Below are positions 6,609-14,843 of a DNA stretch of 36,012 bases, one piece after another. How positions within the stretch are numbered: position 1 is the first letter of the stretch; each line of letters starts with the position of its first letter. This DNA is from Acidobacteriota bacterium. Lineage in GTDB: Bacteria; Acidobacteriota; UBA6911. The notes under the pieces are model-generated. The model was given only the letters and a program-made list of their open reading frames with translations. It was not told the origin of the DNA and searched no databases. The translations under genes and the position numbers were made by a program. Where the stretch lies: assembly GCA_003225335.1 (NCBI GenBank), contig QHZE01000252.1:1-36012 (forward strand), given 5' to 3'.

Positions 6609-8270
6609 ATGAAACATAGATTTCCAGTTCTAGTACTCCTTATTATCCTGATGTCCTCGTTGGTGAGCGGCCTGAAAGATGGAAGGGTCGCTGCCGGAAG
6701 CGCGACTTCCCAAAAAGCAGAAAACGAATTTCTCAGGAATTTCACCGAGGCCCTTGACGTCATTCAGGACAAGTATGCCGATGACGTCGGGTCGGACAAA
6801 CTCGTATACAGCGCTATCAAAGGGATGCTGCGAGCGCTCGATCCCCATTCCAGTTTCTTTGAGCCCAAGGAATTTAGCCGTCTTCGGGAAGAGCAGCACA
6901 GCAAATACTACGGCCTTGGGATTCGAGTTCGGTCGCTTATCCGGGAGCGGGGCCGTGTGGTGATTGTGGAGCCTCCCGCGACAGGCTCGCCGGCAGAACG
7001 CCGGGGCCTGCGGGCAGGAGACGTAATCACGCGAATCGAAGGGGAACCCATTGACGACTGGCCATCGGACGAGGTCGTCGGCCATCTCCGAGGTCCAAAA
7101 GGCACGATTGTAAACATTACGGTGGAAAGGCCCGGCATCCGCGATCCGCTGCAGTTCCGGATGGAAAGAGATGAGATCCCGTACATAACCGTCCCCTATG
7201 CGTTCGAGGTAAAGCCCGGGGTCGGTTACATCAAGATCGACCGCTTTTCTGAATCCACCGCGGAGGAACTGGGGCAGAAACTCAAAGAGCTCGACGCCGG
7301 CAACCTCTCGGGCTTGATTCTGGACCTGCGGGACAATCCGGGGGGTCTGCTGAACCAGGCAATCGAGGTGGCGGACTTTTTTGTCGAGAAGGGAAAGCTG
7401 ATCGTCGCCACGAAGGGTCGTACGGAGGGATCCGCGCGTCCTTATAAGGCGCCGGGTCTGGAGAAGGTGCAGGTTCCGATTGTGGTCCTGATTAATCGCC
7501 ACAGCGCAAGCGCCTCGGAAATCGTCGCGGGCGCCCTGCAGGATCACGATCGCGCCTTGATCGTGGGCGAAACCAGCTTTGGCAAGGGACTCGTTCAGTC
7601 GGTCTACCAGTTGGAAAACAACACGGGAATGGCGCTGACTACCGCGAAGTACTACACGCCCAGCGGGCGCCTAATTCAGCGTGATTACTCGGGTTCCAGC
7701 TTCGATTACTACTACCTCAATAACGCGATCTCAGCGAACGGCAAAAATCGTGAGACCAGATTTACCGACAGCGGCCGAAAGGTTCTGGGCGGGGGAGGCA
7801 TTACGCCGGACGCCGAGGTTCCAATGCGGGAGCTCAACCGTTTCGAGGCGATCCTTTCGACGAGGGACATCTTCTTTGAGTACGCGCGCCGCCTGAGTTC
7901 CGGGCAGGTCCCTTCTGCCAGCAATTTCCAGGTGCCGCGCAACGAAGAGGTCGGCGCTCCCCCGGCGAAGGATATCAAGTCTGCCTCGCGGTTGGAGATC
8001 ACAGACTCGATTCTCGAGGACTTTAAACAATTTCTGCGCAACAAAAACATTGAGTTCGCCGATGAGGATATCCAGGCAAACGTTGATTTTATAAAGCGAC
8101 GTATCAAGCAGGAGGTATATACCTCCTCTTTTGGCCTGCAGGAGGGCTACAAGGTGGCTGTTCAAGGGGACACCCAGGTCATGAAGGCCCTCGATTTACT
8201 GCCTGAGGCGAAGCGGTTGATGCTCGCCGGCCGGTCGACCCCGGCTGCGCGAAATCCGGAAGTAAAGTAA
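6609..8270 (+). CDS. ctpA: C-terminal processing protease (S41, PDZ)
   Basis: Periplasmic serine protease of the CtpA/Prc family, 553 residues, which trims or degrades proteins from the C-terminus and often acts on peptidoglycan hydrolases or their regulators. Order: signal peptide or anchor (MKHRFPVLVLLIILMSSLVS), N-terminal helical bundle (about 35-95), PDZ domain (about 96-185, with PATGSPAERRGLRAGDVI), S41 core (200-350) and a long helical tail. The catalytic Ser-Lys dyad is visible: Ser301 in HSASASEI and Lys326 in SFGKGLVQ, 25 residues apart as in the family. The ATG at 6609 is chosen because the promoter overlaps an earlier in-frame codon. It is followed after 12 bases by the LysM transglycosylase gene, which fits a cell-wall remodelling operon. 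Confidence 0.95.
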   Translation: MKHRFPVLVLLIILMSSLVSGLKDGRVAAGSATSQKAENEFLRNFTEALDVIQDKYADDVGSDKLVYSAIKGMLRALDPHSSFFEPKEFSRLREEQHSKYYGLGIRVRSLIRERGRVVIVEPPATGSPAERRGLRAGDVITRIEGEPIDDWPSDEVVGHLRGPKGTIVNITVERPGIRDPLQFRMERDEIPYITVPYAFEVKPGVGYIKIDRFSESTAEELGQKLKELDAGNLSGLILDLRDNPGGLLNQAIEVADFFVEKGKLIVATKGRTEGSARPYKAPGLEKVQVPIVVLINRHSASASEIVAGALQDHDRALIVGETSFGKGLVQSVYQLENNTGMALTTAKYYTPSGRLIQRDYSGSSFDYYYLNNAISANGKNRETRFTDSGRKVLGGGGITPDAEVPMRELNRFEAILSTRDIFFEYARRLSSGQVPSASNFQVPRNEEVGAPPAKDIKSASRLEITDSILEDFKQFLRNKNIEFADEDIQANVDFIKRRIKQEVYTSSFGLQEGYKVAVQGDTQVMKALDLLPEAKRLMLAGRSTPAARNPEVK

Positions 8271-8282
8271 TTTTTACTCTCA

Positions 8283-9854
8283 ATGAAGAATCTTGCGCCC
8301 ATACCTGTCCTTGCCGTACTTTGCTGTTTGTTCATTCCCCCGGCGGCGCTCCCGCAAACAGACTCCGTAAAAGTTCCCGTCGCCCTGCCCGCGGCTGACA
8401 CCTTCACCGACGACCCTGCCAATTTTGTCCCGAATGACATGACTATACCGGGTCAGATGCTGGACCTGATGCGGATCTCCAATTTGCGTTACCAGGAAGG
8501 ATCGCGGCTCTTGAAAGGGGGGGAGTCTGCCAGGGGACGGGAGGCGTTCAACGCCGCCGTGGATCTGATCCTGAAATCAGAGTGGAACGTGGCGTCGGAA
8601 CCGGTTCTGAACCGGTACTTTCAGGACTTGATCCACCGAATCCAGCGCGATGAGTCGCGGTACCTGCAGCCGGACAACGTGAGGGAAGATGCCGCCGAGA
8701 CCGCCGTGGTAGATGAGCTCGAGAAGGTCGATCTCATCCCGATTACGGTAGAACCTTCGCTGCGCAATAGCGCGGAAGCGGATGTTGCCGGCAGCGACTA
8801 CGACATTCCCGTTGAGCTTAATGAGAAAGTTCTGAAGTCTCTGAACTATTGGTTAACCAAAGGGAAAGGCATTTTCAGTGATGGGCTGGTCCGTTCCGGG
8901 CGCTATCGGGATATCATCTCGAAGACTTTCCGGGAGGAATCGGTTCCCCTGGACGTGATGTACCTTGCCCAGGTGGAAAGCCTGTTCAAGACCAACGCCC
9001 TTTCTCGCAGGGCTTGCAAGGGAATATGGCAATTCGGAAAAGCCACAGCTATCCGGTACGGCCTGAGAGTTGACAGGTACGTCGATGAACGTTCCGATCC
9101 TGAGAAGTCCACTCGGGCTGCCGCGCGCTATTTGAATGACCTTTACGCAATGTTCCAGGATTGGAACCTGGTGCTGGCCGCCTACAACTGGGGAGAAGGC
9201 AAGGTTCTGAAACTCGTGAACCGAAGCGGGGTTAATGACTTTTGGGACTTGATGGAACTCCGTCGCAATTTTCCCGAAGAGACCAGGAACCATGTCCCTA
9301 TGATCATGGCCAGCATCATCCTGGCCCACAATCCGGAAAAATATGGCTTGCCGACAGAGCTGGACCGCCCGCTGGCGTACGACCGTGTGCCCGTCTCCCG
9401 CCCCGTGGATCTCCGTGTCGTAGCGAAGACGCTGGATGTTCCTGTGGACACCTTGAGAGAACTGAATCCTTCATTGCGAGGCCACTCCACACCCTTTGGC
9501 TATCCGAATTATGAACTGAAGGTTCCCGAAGGAATAGGAAGCCGGCTCGAGCAAAAGCTGGCTAGTCTGCCCGCCGCAAAGCCCGAACGTGAGCGCCCTT
9601 TGTTCACAGACCGCCATCGTGTGAAGCCCGGGGAGACCCTCTCCAAGATAGCTGCTCAGTACAGGGTGTCGGCCGCCGCGCTGCAGAAGGCCAATGGGAT
9701 TCTTTCGCCCCGGTCCCTGCGGGCGGGGATGTGGTTGAACGTTCCTTCGCCGCGCGCGCCTGTCACGAGGGCAGCGTCCGCCAGGAGCAAAACTGCCGGG
9801 CCGCGCTCCGCGAAACTCCACTCCACCCGCCCCCTGCAACAGGCCTCCCGTTAA
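8283..9854 (+). CDS. mltD: MltD-like membrane-bound lytic transglycosylase with LysM
   Basis: Cleaves the MurNAc-GlcNAc bond of peptidoglycan in the periplasm. 523 residues: signal peptide (1 to about 25, ending in an AALPQ-like site; no lipobox is obvious), a poorly conserved N-terminal region, an SLT domain (about 215-320) with AQVESLFK (catalytic Glu232), KGIWQFGKATAIRYGL and LAAYNWGEGKV, a degenerate LysM around 380-420, and a clear LysM at 445-488 (HRVKPGETLSKIAAQYRVSA). The C-terminus is basic and rich in Ala/Arg/Ser. In the SLT motif the usual AGAxGLWQF is RACKGIWQF, a mild deviation. The gene starts 12 bases after ctpA with no obvious ribosome site, so translation may be coupled. Confidence 0.93.
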   Translation: MKNLAPIPVLAVLCCLFIPPAALPQTDSVKVPVALPAADTFTDDPANFVPNDMTIPGQMLDLMRISNLRYQEGSRLLKGGESARGREAFNAAVDLILKSEWNVASEPVLNRYFQDLIHRIQRDESRYLQPDNVREDAAETAVVDELEKVDLIPITVEPSLRNSAEADVAGSDYDIPVELNEKVLKSLNYWLTKGKGIFSDGLVRSGRYRDIISKTFREESVPLDVMYLAQVESLFKTNALSRRACKGIWQFGKATAIRYGLRVDRYVDERSDPEKSTRAAARYLNDLYAMFQDWNLVLAAYNWGEGKVLKLVNRSGVNDFWDLMELRRNFPEETRNHVPMIMASIILAHNPEKYGLPTELDRPLAYDRVPVSRPVDLRVVAKTLDVPVDTLRELNPSLRGHSTPFGYPNYELKVPEGIGSRLEQKLASLPAAKPERERPLFTDRHRVKPGETLSKIAAQYRVSAAALQKANGILSPRSLRAGMWLNVPSPRAPVTRAASARSKTAGPRSAKLHSTRPLQQASR

Positions 9855-9956
9855 ACCCGTTTCGAACGATTTTCAGGCGGAACAAAACTGCAGCAGTGCT
9901 CGTATCAGGAATCGTCGTAAGCCGCCGATTGAAACGTCCCCAGAAGGGGCTTTTTT

Positions 9957-11267
9957 ATGAGCGCGATCCTTTCGCAATTGGAGTCTGACCTCGGGCCGGT
10001 TTCGGGCCTCGGCCGGCAACGGACGCTCTCGCCCAGGCGAGGCACTTTTTTCTGGGAAGCGACCCGCATTGCCCTGGACTCGATCCGGGCCCATAAGATG
10101 CGCTCGGTGCTCACGCTCCTGGGGATCATTATCGGAGTGGCTTCCGTCGTCACGGTTGGAGGTGCCATCGAAGGGCTGGGCTACTACGTAAAAGACCGTC
10201 TGGTCTCTACATTTGGCAGCAATAGCTTTACCGTGGCGCGCATGGCGCGGATGAACATCTCCGAAGAAGAATGGGAAAAGCTGATGAAACGCCGGCGGCT
10301 CTACACCGATGATCTTCGGGCGATTCGCGGGCAGTGCGATGGTTGCGAGGCTGTCACGCCCATACTTCGCTGGAGGGATGAAGCCAAACTCGGAAACCGC
10401 ACGTTCTTTGATGCGGACGTCACGGGAGTCCACCCCGACATCACCAAGATCCAGCAAATTGAGATTGAGGAAGGGCGCTTCCTGTCCACTTTTGACGTCG
10501 AGCACGCCCGCCCTGTTGCCGTTATCGGAGCAGACATCCGCAACGAGCTATTCGGACCGCTCGATCCCCTGGGCAAGGAGATCAAAGTAGGCGGGGACAG
10601 CTTTACCGTCGTAGGCTTGGAAAAGCGAAATGGCACGTTCTTCGGTCAGTCCCTGGACACAAACATCTACCTCCCCTATACCGCATACTTGAAAAAGTAC
10701 GGGACGCGCCAGTCCATTACCTTGCGGATAAAGGCGCCGTCGTCTGAAGCGCTCGAAACCACACAGGACGACGTGAGGGTGATCATGAGGTCCCGCCATA
10801 AGTTGAAGCCGAACCAGGAGGACGACTTTGACATCCTGGCCAGCAGTGCGATGCAGGAAGGCGTGGGCCGGTTCACGGGAGCGATCGCGGCGGTGGTCAC
10901 TCCGATTACGCTGATTTCTCTGCTCGTGGGCGGCATCGTGGTCATGAACATCATGCTGGTGACGGTAACAGAGAGGACGAAAGAGATCGGAATGCGAAAG
11001 GCGATCGGTGCGAAACGCAGGGACATATTGCTCCAGTTCCTGGTCGAATCCTTGGTGCTTTCTTCTTTCGGAGGGCTGCTCGGGCTGCTGCTCGCTTATG
11101 GCATCGGCGCCGTCATCAGGATTACTACGCCGATCCCGATGCATATCACGATTGGCTATATCCTGCTTGCCCTGCTCACTTCGGGAGGGATCGGGCTGCT
11201 GTTCGGGATCTATCCCGCATACAAGGCATCCAAGCTCGATCCCATTGTTGCGCTTTCCCGGGACTAA
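9957..11267 (+). CDS. MacB/FtsX-type ABC transporter permease 1
   Basis: Inner-membrane permease of the type VII ABC (MacB) superfamily, 436 residues. One span near residues 48-75 (VLTLLGIIIGVASVVTVGG), a periplasmic MacB core domain (about 75-300) and a three-span FtsX domain at the C-terminus with the typical VTERTKEIGMRKAIGAKRRD coupling helix and an ending in LDPIVALSRD. Family proteins work with a MacB-type ATPase in mechanotransmission or export of peptides, lipoproteins or drugs. AAGGGG lies 8 bases before the ATG. A second homologous permease follows 180 bases downstream. No ATPase or periplasmic adaptor gene is in the window, so the pair may use an ATPase encoded elsewhere. Confidence 0.92.
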   Translation: MSAILSQLESDLGPVSGLGRQRTLSPRRGTFFWEATRIALDSIRAHKMRSVLTLLGIIIGVASVVTVGGAIEGLGYYVKDRLVSTFGSNSFTVARMARMNISEEEWEKLMKRRRLYTDDLRAIRGQCDGCEAVTPILRWRDEAKLGNRTFFDADVTGVHPDITKIQQIEIEEGRFLSTFDVEHARPVAVIGADIRNELFGPLDPLGKEIKVGGDSFTVVGLEKRNGTFFGQSLDTNIYLPYTAYLKKYGTRQSITLRIKAPSSEALETTQDDVRVIMRSRHKLKPNQEDDFDILASSAMQEGVGRFTGAIAAVVTPITLISLLVGGIVVMNIMLVTVTERTKEIGMRKAIGAKRRDILLQFLVESLVLSSFGGLLGLLLAYGIGAVIRITTPIPMHITIGYILLALLTSGGIGLLFGIYPAYKASKLDPIVALSRD

Positions 11268-11305
11268 ACTTGATGCAATTAAAAGTTGCGAGTTAAGCAT
11301 CGTGG

Positions 11306-11324
11306 CACGGGCGTCCCGCCCGTG
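11306..11324. repeat. Perfect hairpin CACGGGCG-TCC-CGCCCGTG
   Basis: An 8-bp perfect stem with a 3-base loop between the two permease genes, without a T-run, so not a standard intrinsic terminator. The rest of the 180-base spacer carries a TTAGCGAGCGAAGCGAGCTAA stretch just before the second permease start (about 11422-11442) and no gene. Confidence 0.6.
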
Positions 11325-11447
11325 GAACGTGAGGATCTAACCTAACCTGGGTCATCGCCGAGACGGTCCATGCCACGCCTTTCCTTGTGTTCCTTGACCC
11401 CTTTGCCCATCGACCCGTTAAGTTAGCGAGCGAAGCGAGCTAAGTTT

Positions 11448-12692
11448 ATGAAGAGCTATCAGTACCGCGAAAACATCGCCATGGCCCTGCAGACCTTGAC
11501 GGCCCACAAATTCAGATCTTTTCTGACAATCCTGGGGATCATCATCGGTGTTCTGACGGTGATAGTGATCGCATCCATCCTCACCGGGTTGCGCCAGAAC
11601 GTCATAACCTTTATCGAGGAGTACGGGACCAACAACATCTTCGCCTTTCACCTGAGCACCGGGCCCCAGTTCGGCCGGCGCCCGCGAGAGGAGTGGTTGA
11701 GAAAGCCTCTGACGGTGGACGATGCGCTGGCCATCCGCGAGACGTGCCCCTCAGTTCAGGAGACGTCGTGGGAAGGCTTCCCCTGGAACACGAGGGTCCG
11801 GATTCAGTACCGAGGTAACGTTTTGCACAGTTTCAACTTCAAGGGTGTGCCGGCGAATTATGTTTCGGTCACCAGCGTGCCTCTGGCGGACGGACGTTTC
11901 TTTACTGAAGTCGAGGACGAACACCGGATGAAGGTTTGCGTCCTGGGAGCCGACGCGCGCGAAGCCCTCTTCCCCTATGCTGACGCCGTGGGGAAGCAGA
12001 TTCTCATAAACGACGGCCTGTTCACAGTGGTCGGGACCGTCGAAAAGCGCAAGGGAGGGTTCTTCGGTGAGAATGAGCAGGACAGGGCCGTTCTCGTACC
12101 CTACCGCTCGATGAAAAAAATGATGCCCTGGGAAGATAAACACCTGCTCCTGATCCAGGCGAAAGCGGGCATGCTCAAGAACGCGCTGGACGAAGTAGAG
12201 AGCGTGCTGCGGCGGCGCCGTGCGGTGAAGCCCAGCGAGCCAAGAAATTTCGACCTCACGACCTCGGAGCGATTCATCGAGCAGTTTGATTCGATCACCG
12301 CGGCCGTCGGCCTGATCGCCATCGCCATTTCCGGAGTCGGATTGTTGGTCGGGGGGATCGGCGTGATGAACATCATGCTGGTCTCGGTGACCGAAAGGAC
12401 CCGGGAAATCGGCGTGCGTAAAGCCATCGGGGCCACCCGGCGGGACATCGTGTTCCAGTTCCTCTGCGAAGCCATGACCCTCACGGGCGTGGGTGGGGTA
12501 TTCGGAATCCTTCTCGCCATTGCGACGAGTTATCTCGTTGCGGCCTTCTTCCCCAGTCTGCCTGCAAGCATTCCCCCGTGGGCCGTCATTACTGGATTTA
12601 CCGTTTCGGTCGCGATTGGCCTGATCTTCGGCGTGTGGCCGGCGAGGAAAGCCGCCCATCTCGATCCGATCGAAGCCCTCCGCTACGAGTAG
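11448..12692 (+). CDS. MacB/FtsX-type ABC transporter permease 2
   Basis: Paralogue of the preceding gene, 414 residues, same architecture: one N-terminal span (FLTILGIIIGVLTVIVIAS, about 25-45), periplasmic MacB core domain with the DGRFFTEVE and VVGTVEKRKGGFF strands, and a C-terminal three-span FtsX domain with VTERTREIGVRKAIGATRRD and a terminal LDPIEALRYE. The two permeases may form a heterodimer, since both lie in line and each lacks an ATPase domain. No ribosome site is visible before ATG 11448; the preceding 30 bases are a repeat-like GCGAGCGAAGCGAGC stretch. An alternative start is the Met at codon 12. Substrate unknown. Confidence 0.92.
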   Translation: MKSYQYRENIAMALQTLTAHKFRSFLTILGIIIGVLTVIVIASILTGLRQNVITFIEEYGTNNIFAFHLSTGPQFGRRPREEWLRKPLTVDDALAIRETCPSVQETSWEGFPWNTRVRIQYRGNVLHSFNFKGVPANYVSVTSVPLADGRFFTEVEDEHRMKVCVLGADAREALFPYADAVGKQILINDGLFTVVGTVEKRKGGFFGENEQDRAVLVPYRSMKKMMPWEDKHLLLIQAKAGMLKNALDEVESVLRRRRAVKPSEPRNFDLTTSERFIEQFDSITAAVGLIAIAISGVGLLVGGIGVMNIMLVSVTERTREIGVRKAIGATRRDIVFQFLCEAMTLTGVGGVFGILLAIATSYLVAAFFPSLPASIPPWAVITGFTVSVAIGLIFGVWPARKAAHLDPIEALRYE

Positions 12693-12724
12693 CCTGGAGC
12701 CTTCGCGACTCCTTTGCCCCTTAG

Positions 12725-12903
12725 GGCTCGCGCAGAAATAACTTCACATTTTGCTGCCGCAGCCCGGAGGGGCGCGGCGGCGAAGGGCGCGTATCGGCTT
12801 TGTTGCCGCTCCTCGACGATGTCCGACATCGCCTTCGTCGCGGCGCCTCGCATCTGCCCGCCCGGCGCTCGCGCCAAAATGTGAATTTATTTCTGCGCGA
12901 GCC
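12725..12903. mobile_element. CTTAG-flanked MITE-like element, copy A
   Basis: 179 bp with 29-bp terminal inverted repeats. The left arm begins GGCTCGCGCAGAAATAA and ends ACATTTTG; the right arm is its reverse complement with one mismatch. CTTAG flanks both sides (12720-12724, 12904-12908), so it is a candidate target duplication. The core (about 12756-12875) shares long identical blocks with copy B at 35165-35434, such as GCAGCCCGGAGGGGCGCGGC and GTTGCCGCTCCTCGACGATG. It sits 28 bp after the permease 2 stop. Short frames through it (reading ARAPGGQM on the minus strand) recur in copy B and are not genes. Confidence 0.8.
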
Positions 12904-13017
12904 CTTAGCGCCTTCGCGGTGAAACTGAGCTGGAAAAAGCCAGCCGCCGTGAACTCCTCAGAAGCTGTGGAAAAAAATTGCAGCCCGAGGTTCATCGTTT
13001 GTTTTTTGCCGATCGTG

Positions 13018-13023
13018 TACAAT
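13018..13023 (+). promoter_or_regulatory. -10-like TACAAT before the HEAGH protein
   Basis: TACAAT ends 7 bases before the ATG at 13031. A transcript starting at the usual distance would begin at or next to the start codon, so the message may be leaderless. No -35 matches well. Confidence 0.4.
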
Positions 13024-13030
13024 TCACATC

Positions 13031-13594
13031 ATGGGTGAAAAATATATCGACGAGTGGTGTGCGGGAAAATCGCCGTGGTGGCGCGCGTCAATTCTGCTCG
13101 TCCTTGCCCGGGAATGGCTCAAACACATGGCGGATCCGCTCTACCGTGGTTGGTTCTCCGGTCTTACCCTAGGGCTCCATGAAGCTGGGCATCTGATCTT
13201 TCGCCCTTTTGGGGAGTGGCTGATGGTGGCTGGTGGTTCCGTTACGCAGGCCGCCGTCCCGATCGTCTGTGCTGTCTTGTTCTTCCGGCGGCCGGACTTC
13301 TTCGCGATTGCGGTTTGCGGCGCATGGCTTTCCACTGCTCTCTTCGAGATGGCCACTTACATGGCCGACGCAACCGCACTCGAACTCGACGTCGTCACAA
13401 TCGGTGGCGGCGAACCCGTCACCCCGAATGACTGGCGATACCTGCTGGAGAGCGTCGGTCTACTGCTCTGGGACCGGAGGTTGGCGGGCGCTCTTCGGAT
13501 CGTGGCTTCGCTCGTGATGCTCGCCTCTCTCGCGTACGGATGCTGGCTTCTCTGGAAGATGCGCAAACCGGCAACCTGGCGGGCAGCTTCGTGA
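13031..13594 (+). CDS. Small membrane protein with HEAGH zinc-protease-like motif
   Basis: 187-residue membrane protein. HEAGH at 50-54 within a hydrophobic stretch (LTLGLHEAGHLIF) matches the HExGH metal-binding motif of intramembrane and M50-like metallopeptidases. Further hydrophobic spans lie at about 72-86, 89-107 and 155-177. A conserved-looking GGSVTQAAVP follows the first span. A third metal ligand is uncertain; NDW (133-135) is one candidate. The length and few spans resemble the minimal M50B-like families rather than full site-2 proteases. It is convergent with the DUF4833-like gene, with 35 bases between stops. I infer a possible intramembrane or membrane-proximal metallopeptidase; activity is not shown. 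Confidence 0.65.
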   Translation: MGEKYIDEWCAGKSPWWRASILLVLAREWLKHMADPLYRGWFSGLTLGLHEAGHLIFRPFGEWLMVAGGSVTQAAVPIVCAVLFFRRPDFFAIAVCGAWLSTALFEMATYMADATALELDVVTIGGGEPVTPNDWRYLLESVGLLLWDRRLAGALRIVASLVMLASLAYGCWLLWKMRKPATWRAAS

Positions 13595-13629
13595 CGGCGC
13601 CGAAGCCGCACGACTCCTTCCCTCTGCTC

Positions 13630-14133
13630 CTATCTGGTCGGCAGCACCTTCTCGTAACAATTTTCTCGTGTAGTGACGTCGACTCCAAACAGCTCGATGT
13701 AATCGACTGTTCGAATGAGCAAGACTCTTCGCGTACTGATATAGATCCGGGTAAGGTATGCGCGATGACCCCCGATCAACGTCACTGCTCTCGCAGTGTC
13801 GCCCTCGAGGTAAATGCGGATGGGACGATCTTTCTGCGAAACCAAAGCCATGTTGCAAGATCGGTCCGACGGGTCGCATTTAACCGTAAAACCGTAGGCC
13901 CTGCTTTTCTCCAGGTAGTTCAGCTCCTGGCGCCTCCCGTCCTCCGCTACCATGATCCAATAGACTGCAACAGGGTCTGCAGGATCGAGCTTTCCGTCTT
14001 CTGTAACTCTGGCTTCGTAATGAACCACATTGGCATTCGTACTTCTCTCGATGCTGAACAGTGGACGATACGATGCGATATCAGGCTTGCTTGCAGCAAC
14101 CGCCAGATAGAAGAGGACCAGGATGGTTGGCAT
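13630..14133 (-). CDS. Secreted DUF4833-like protein
   Basis: 167 residues with a short signal peptide (MPTILVLFYLAVAASKPD). The body looks like the DUF4833 family, a secreted beta-rich domain of unknown function: LFSIERSTNANVVHYEARV near the start, DPADPVAVYWIM, ELNYLEKSRAYGF and a late basic strand. Two cysteines (KCDPSDRSC) may pair. GGGGAT lies 8 bases before the ATG. The family assignment is from memory of the motif pattern and is moderate. It converges on the HEAGH membrane protein. Between this gene and the next (14134-14308) I see no gene, only a weak inverted repeat (AGATTCC/GGAATCT). Confidence 0.65.
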   Translation of the reverse strand: MPTILVLFYLAVAASKPDIASYRPLFSIERSTNANVVHYEARVTEDGKLDPADPVAVYWIMVAEDGRRQELNYLEKSRAYGFTVKCDPSDRSCNMALVSQKDRPIRIYLEGDTARAVTLIGGHRAYLTRIYISTRRVLLIRTVDYIELFGVDVTTRENCYEKVLPTR

Positions 14134-14308
14134 GAATTCATCCCCGGGGAGATTCCTTGCGGTGAGATCTCTTCAACCGACCAGCGCCAGGGAATCTTGC
14201 GAGGACGGCAAATGTGGATTTCAGAGAGACCGTTGGCACGCGAGTGTAAAGATGTACACCTGGAGCTAATAAAAGACGCGGGACCAGGGAATCGCGCTTC
14301 GGAGATTA

Positions 14309-14587
14309 TCAGAAGTTAGGCTCGATGTTGTGTTGAGCACAGCGCAGTCGTGCCTCCAGCGTGGTTAGAAAAGGATTCCTGCTTACTCGAGCCAGGCGGG
14401 AAGCACCGGCGCTTTGCTTGTGGATCACCGGAGATGTTCCCGAAATAAGCGCCTCCTTGGGGATACGATAGAGGTCGCCCGTCCCGCGCTCGACGTATGC
14501 GCCAGGTTCTGTGATCTCCTCCCAACTAACTTCGGGAAGTGAAGACCTGGACTGAGGTTCTACTGAAGTATTCTTTACTCGCTGCAT
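14309..14587 (-). CDS. Small conserved-looking protein, 92 aa
   Basis: Soluble 92-residue protein of unknown function. The ATG at 14587 (MQRVKNTSVEP) is preferred over one at 14611 because AGGGAGAGGGAGT lies directly before it. The middle reads EEITEPGAYVERGTGDLYRI and then PKEALISGTSPVI, and the C-terminus is FLTTLEARLRCAQHNIEPNF. Balanced composition, a good ribosome site and protein-like character argue for a real gene. The pattern resembles small conserved hypothetical proteins I associate with acidobacterial and planctomycete genomes, without a known role. Nothing was recognised in 14588-14843. Confidence 0.6.
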   Translation of the reverse strand: MQRVKNTSVEPQSRSSLPEVSWEEITEPGAYVERGTGDLYRIPKEALISGTSPVIHKQSAGASRLARVSRNPFLTTLEARLRCAQHNIEPNF

Positions 14588-14843
14588 ACTCCCTCTCCCT
14601 TTCCTATGCATCTATGGGTTGCACTTCTGTGGAACAAATTACACTACACTAGCTCCCTTCTTAGGGCAGGTCAAGCGAAAATCCCAAGTGTCCGGTCAGC
14701 CACTCCAAACTGCCGGGCATTCAGGACAGTGTTTGCGATGAAACCAATGTGCACCTCCGTGAAACTCGTTTGTACCGGACTTCGTCGTGGCGGTGATGAT
14801 TGCCGAAGTGGTGGATCCATACTGCGGCAATACAGGGTGCAGG

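Noticed and set aside
9935-9956. CCCC-AGAA-GGGG followed by six T as a terminator before permease 1
   Set aside because: The stem is only 4 bp and the GGGG is the ribosome site of the gene; too weak to call a terminator.
11422-11442. Strong hairpin at TTAGCGAGCGAAGCGAGCTA before permease 2
   Set aside because: Only the outer TTAGC/GCTAA pairs; the inner part is a direct GCGAG repeat, so it is not a good stem.
12683-13022. Short frames through MITE copy A (ARAPGGQM-type peptide), recurring at 35148-35656 in copy B
   Set aside because: They lie inside repeated, palindromic DNA and have no ribosome site or family; spurious.
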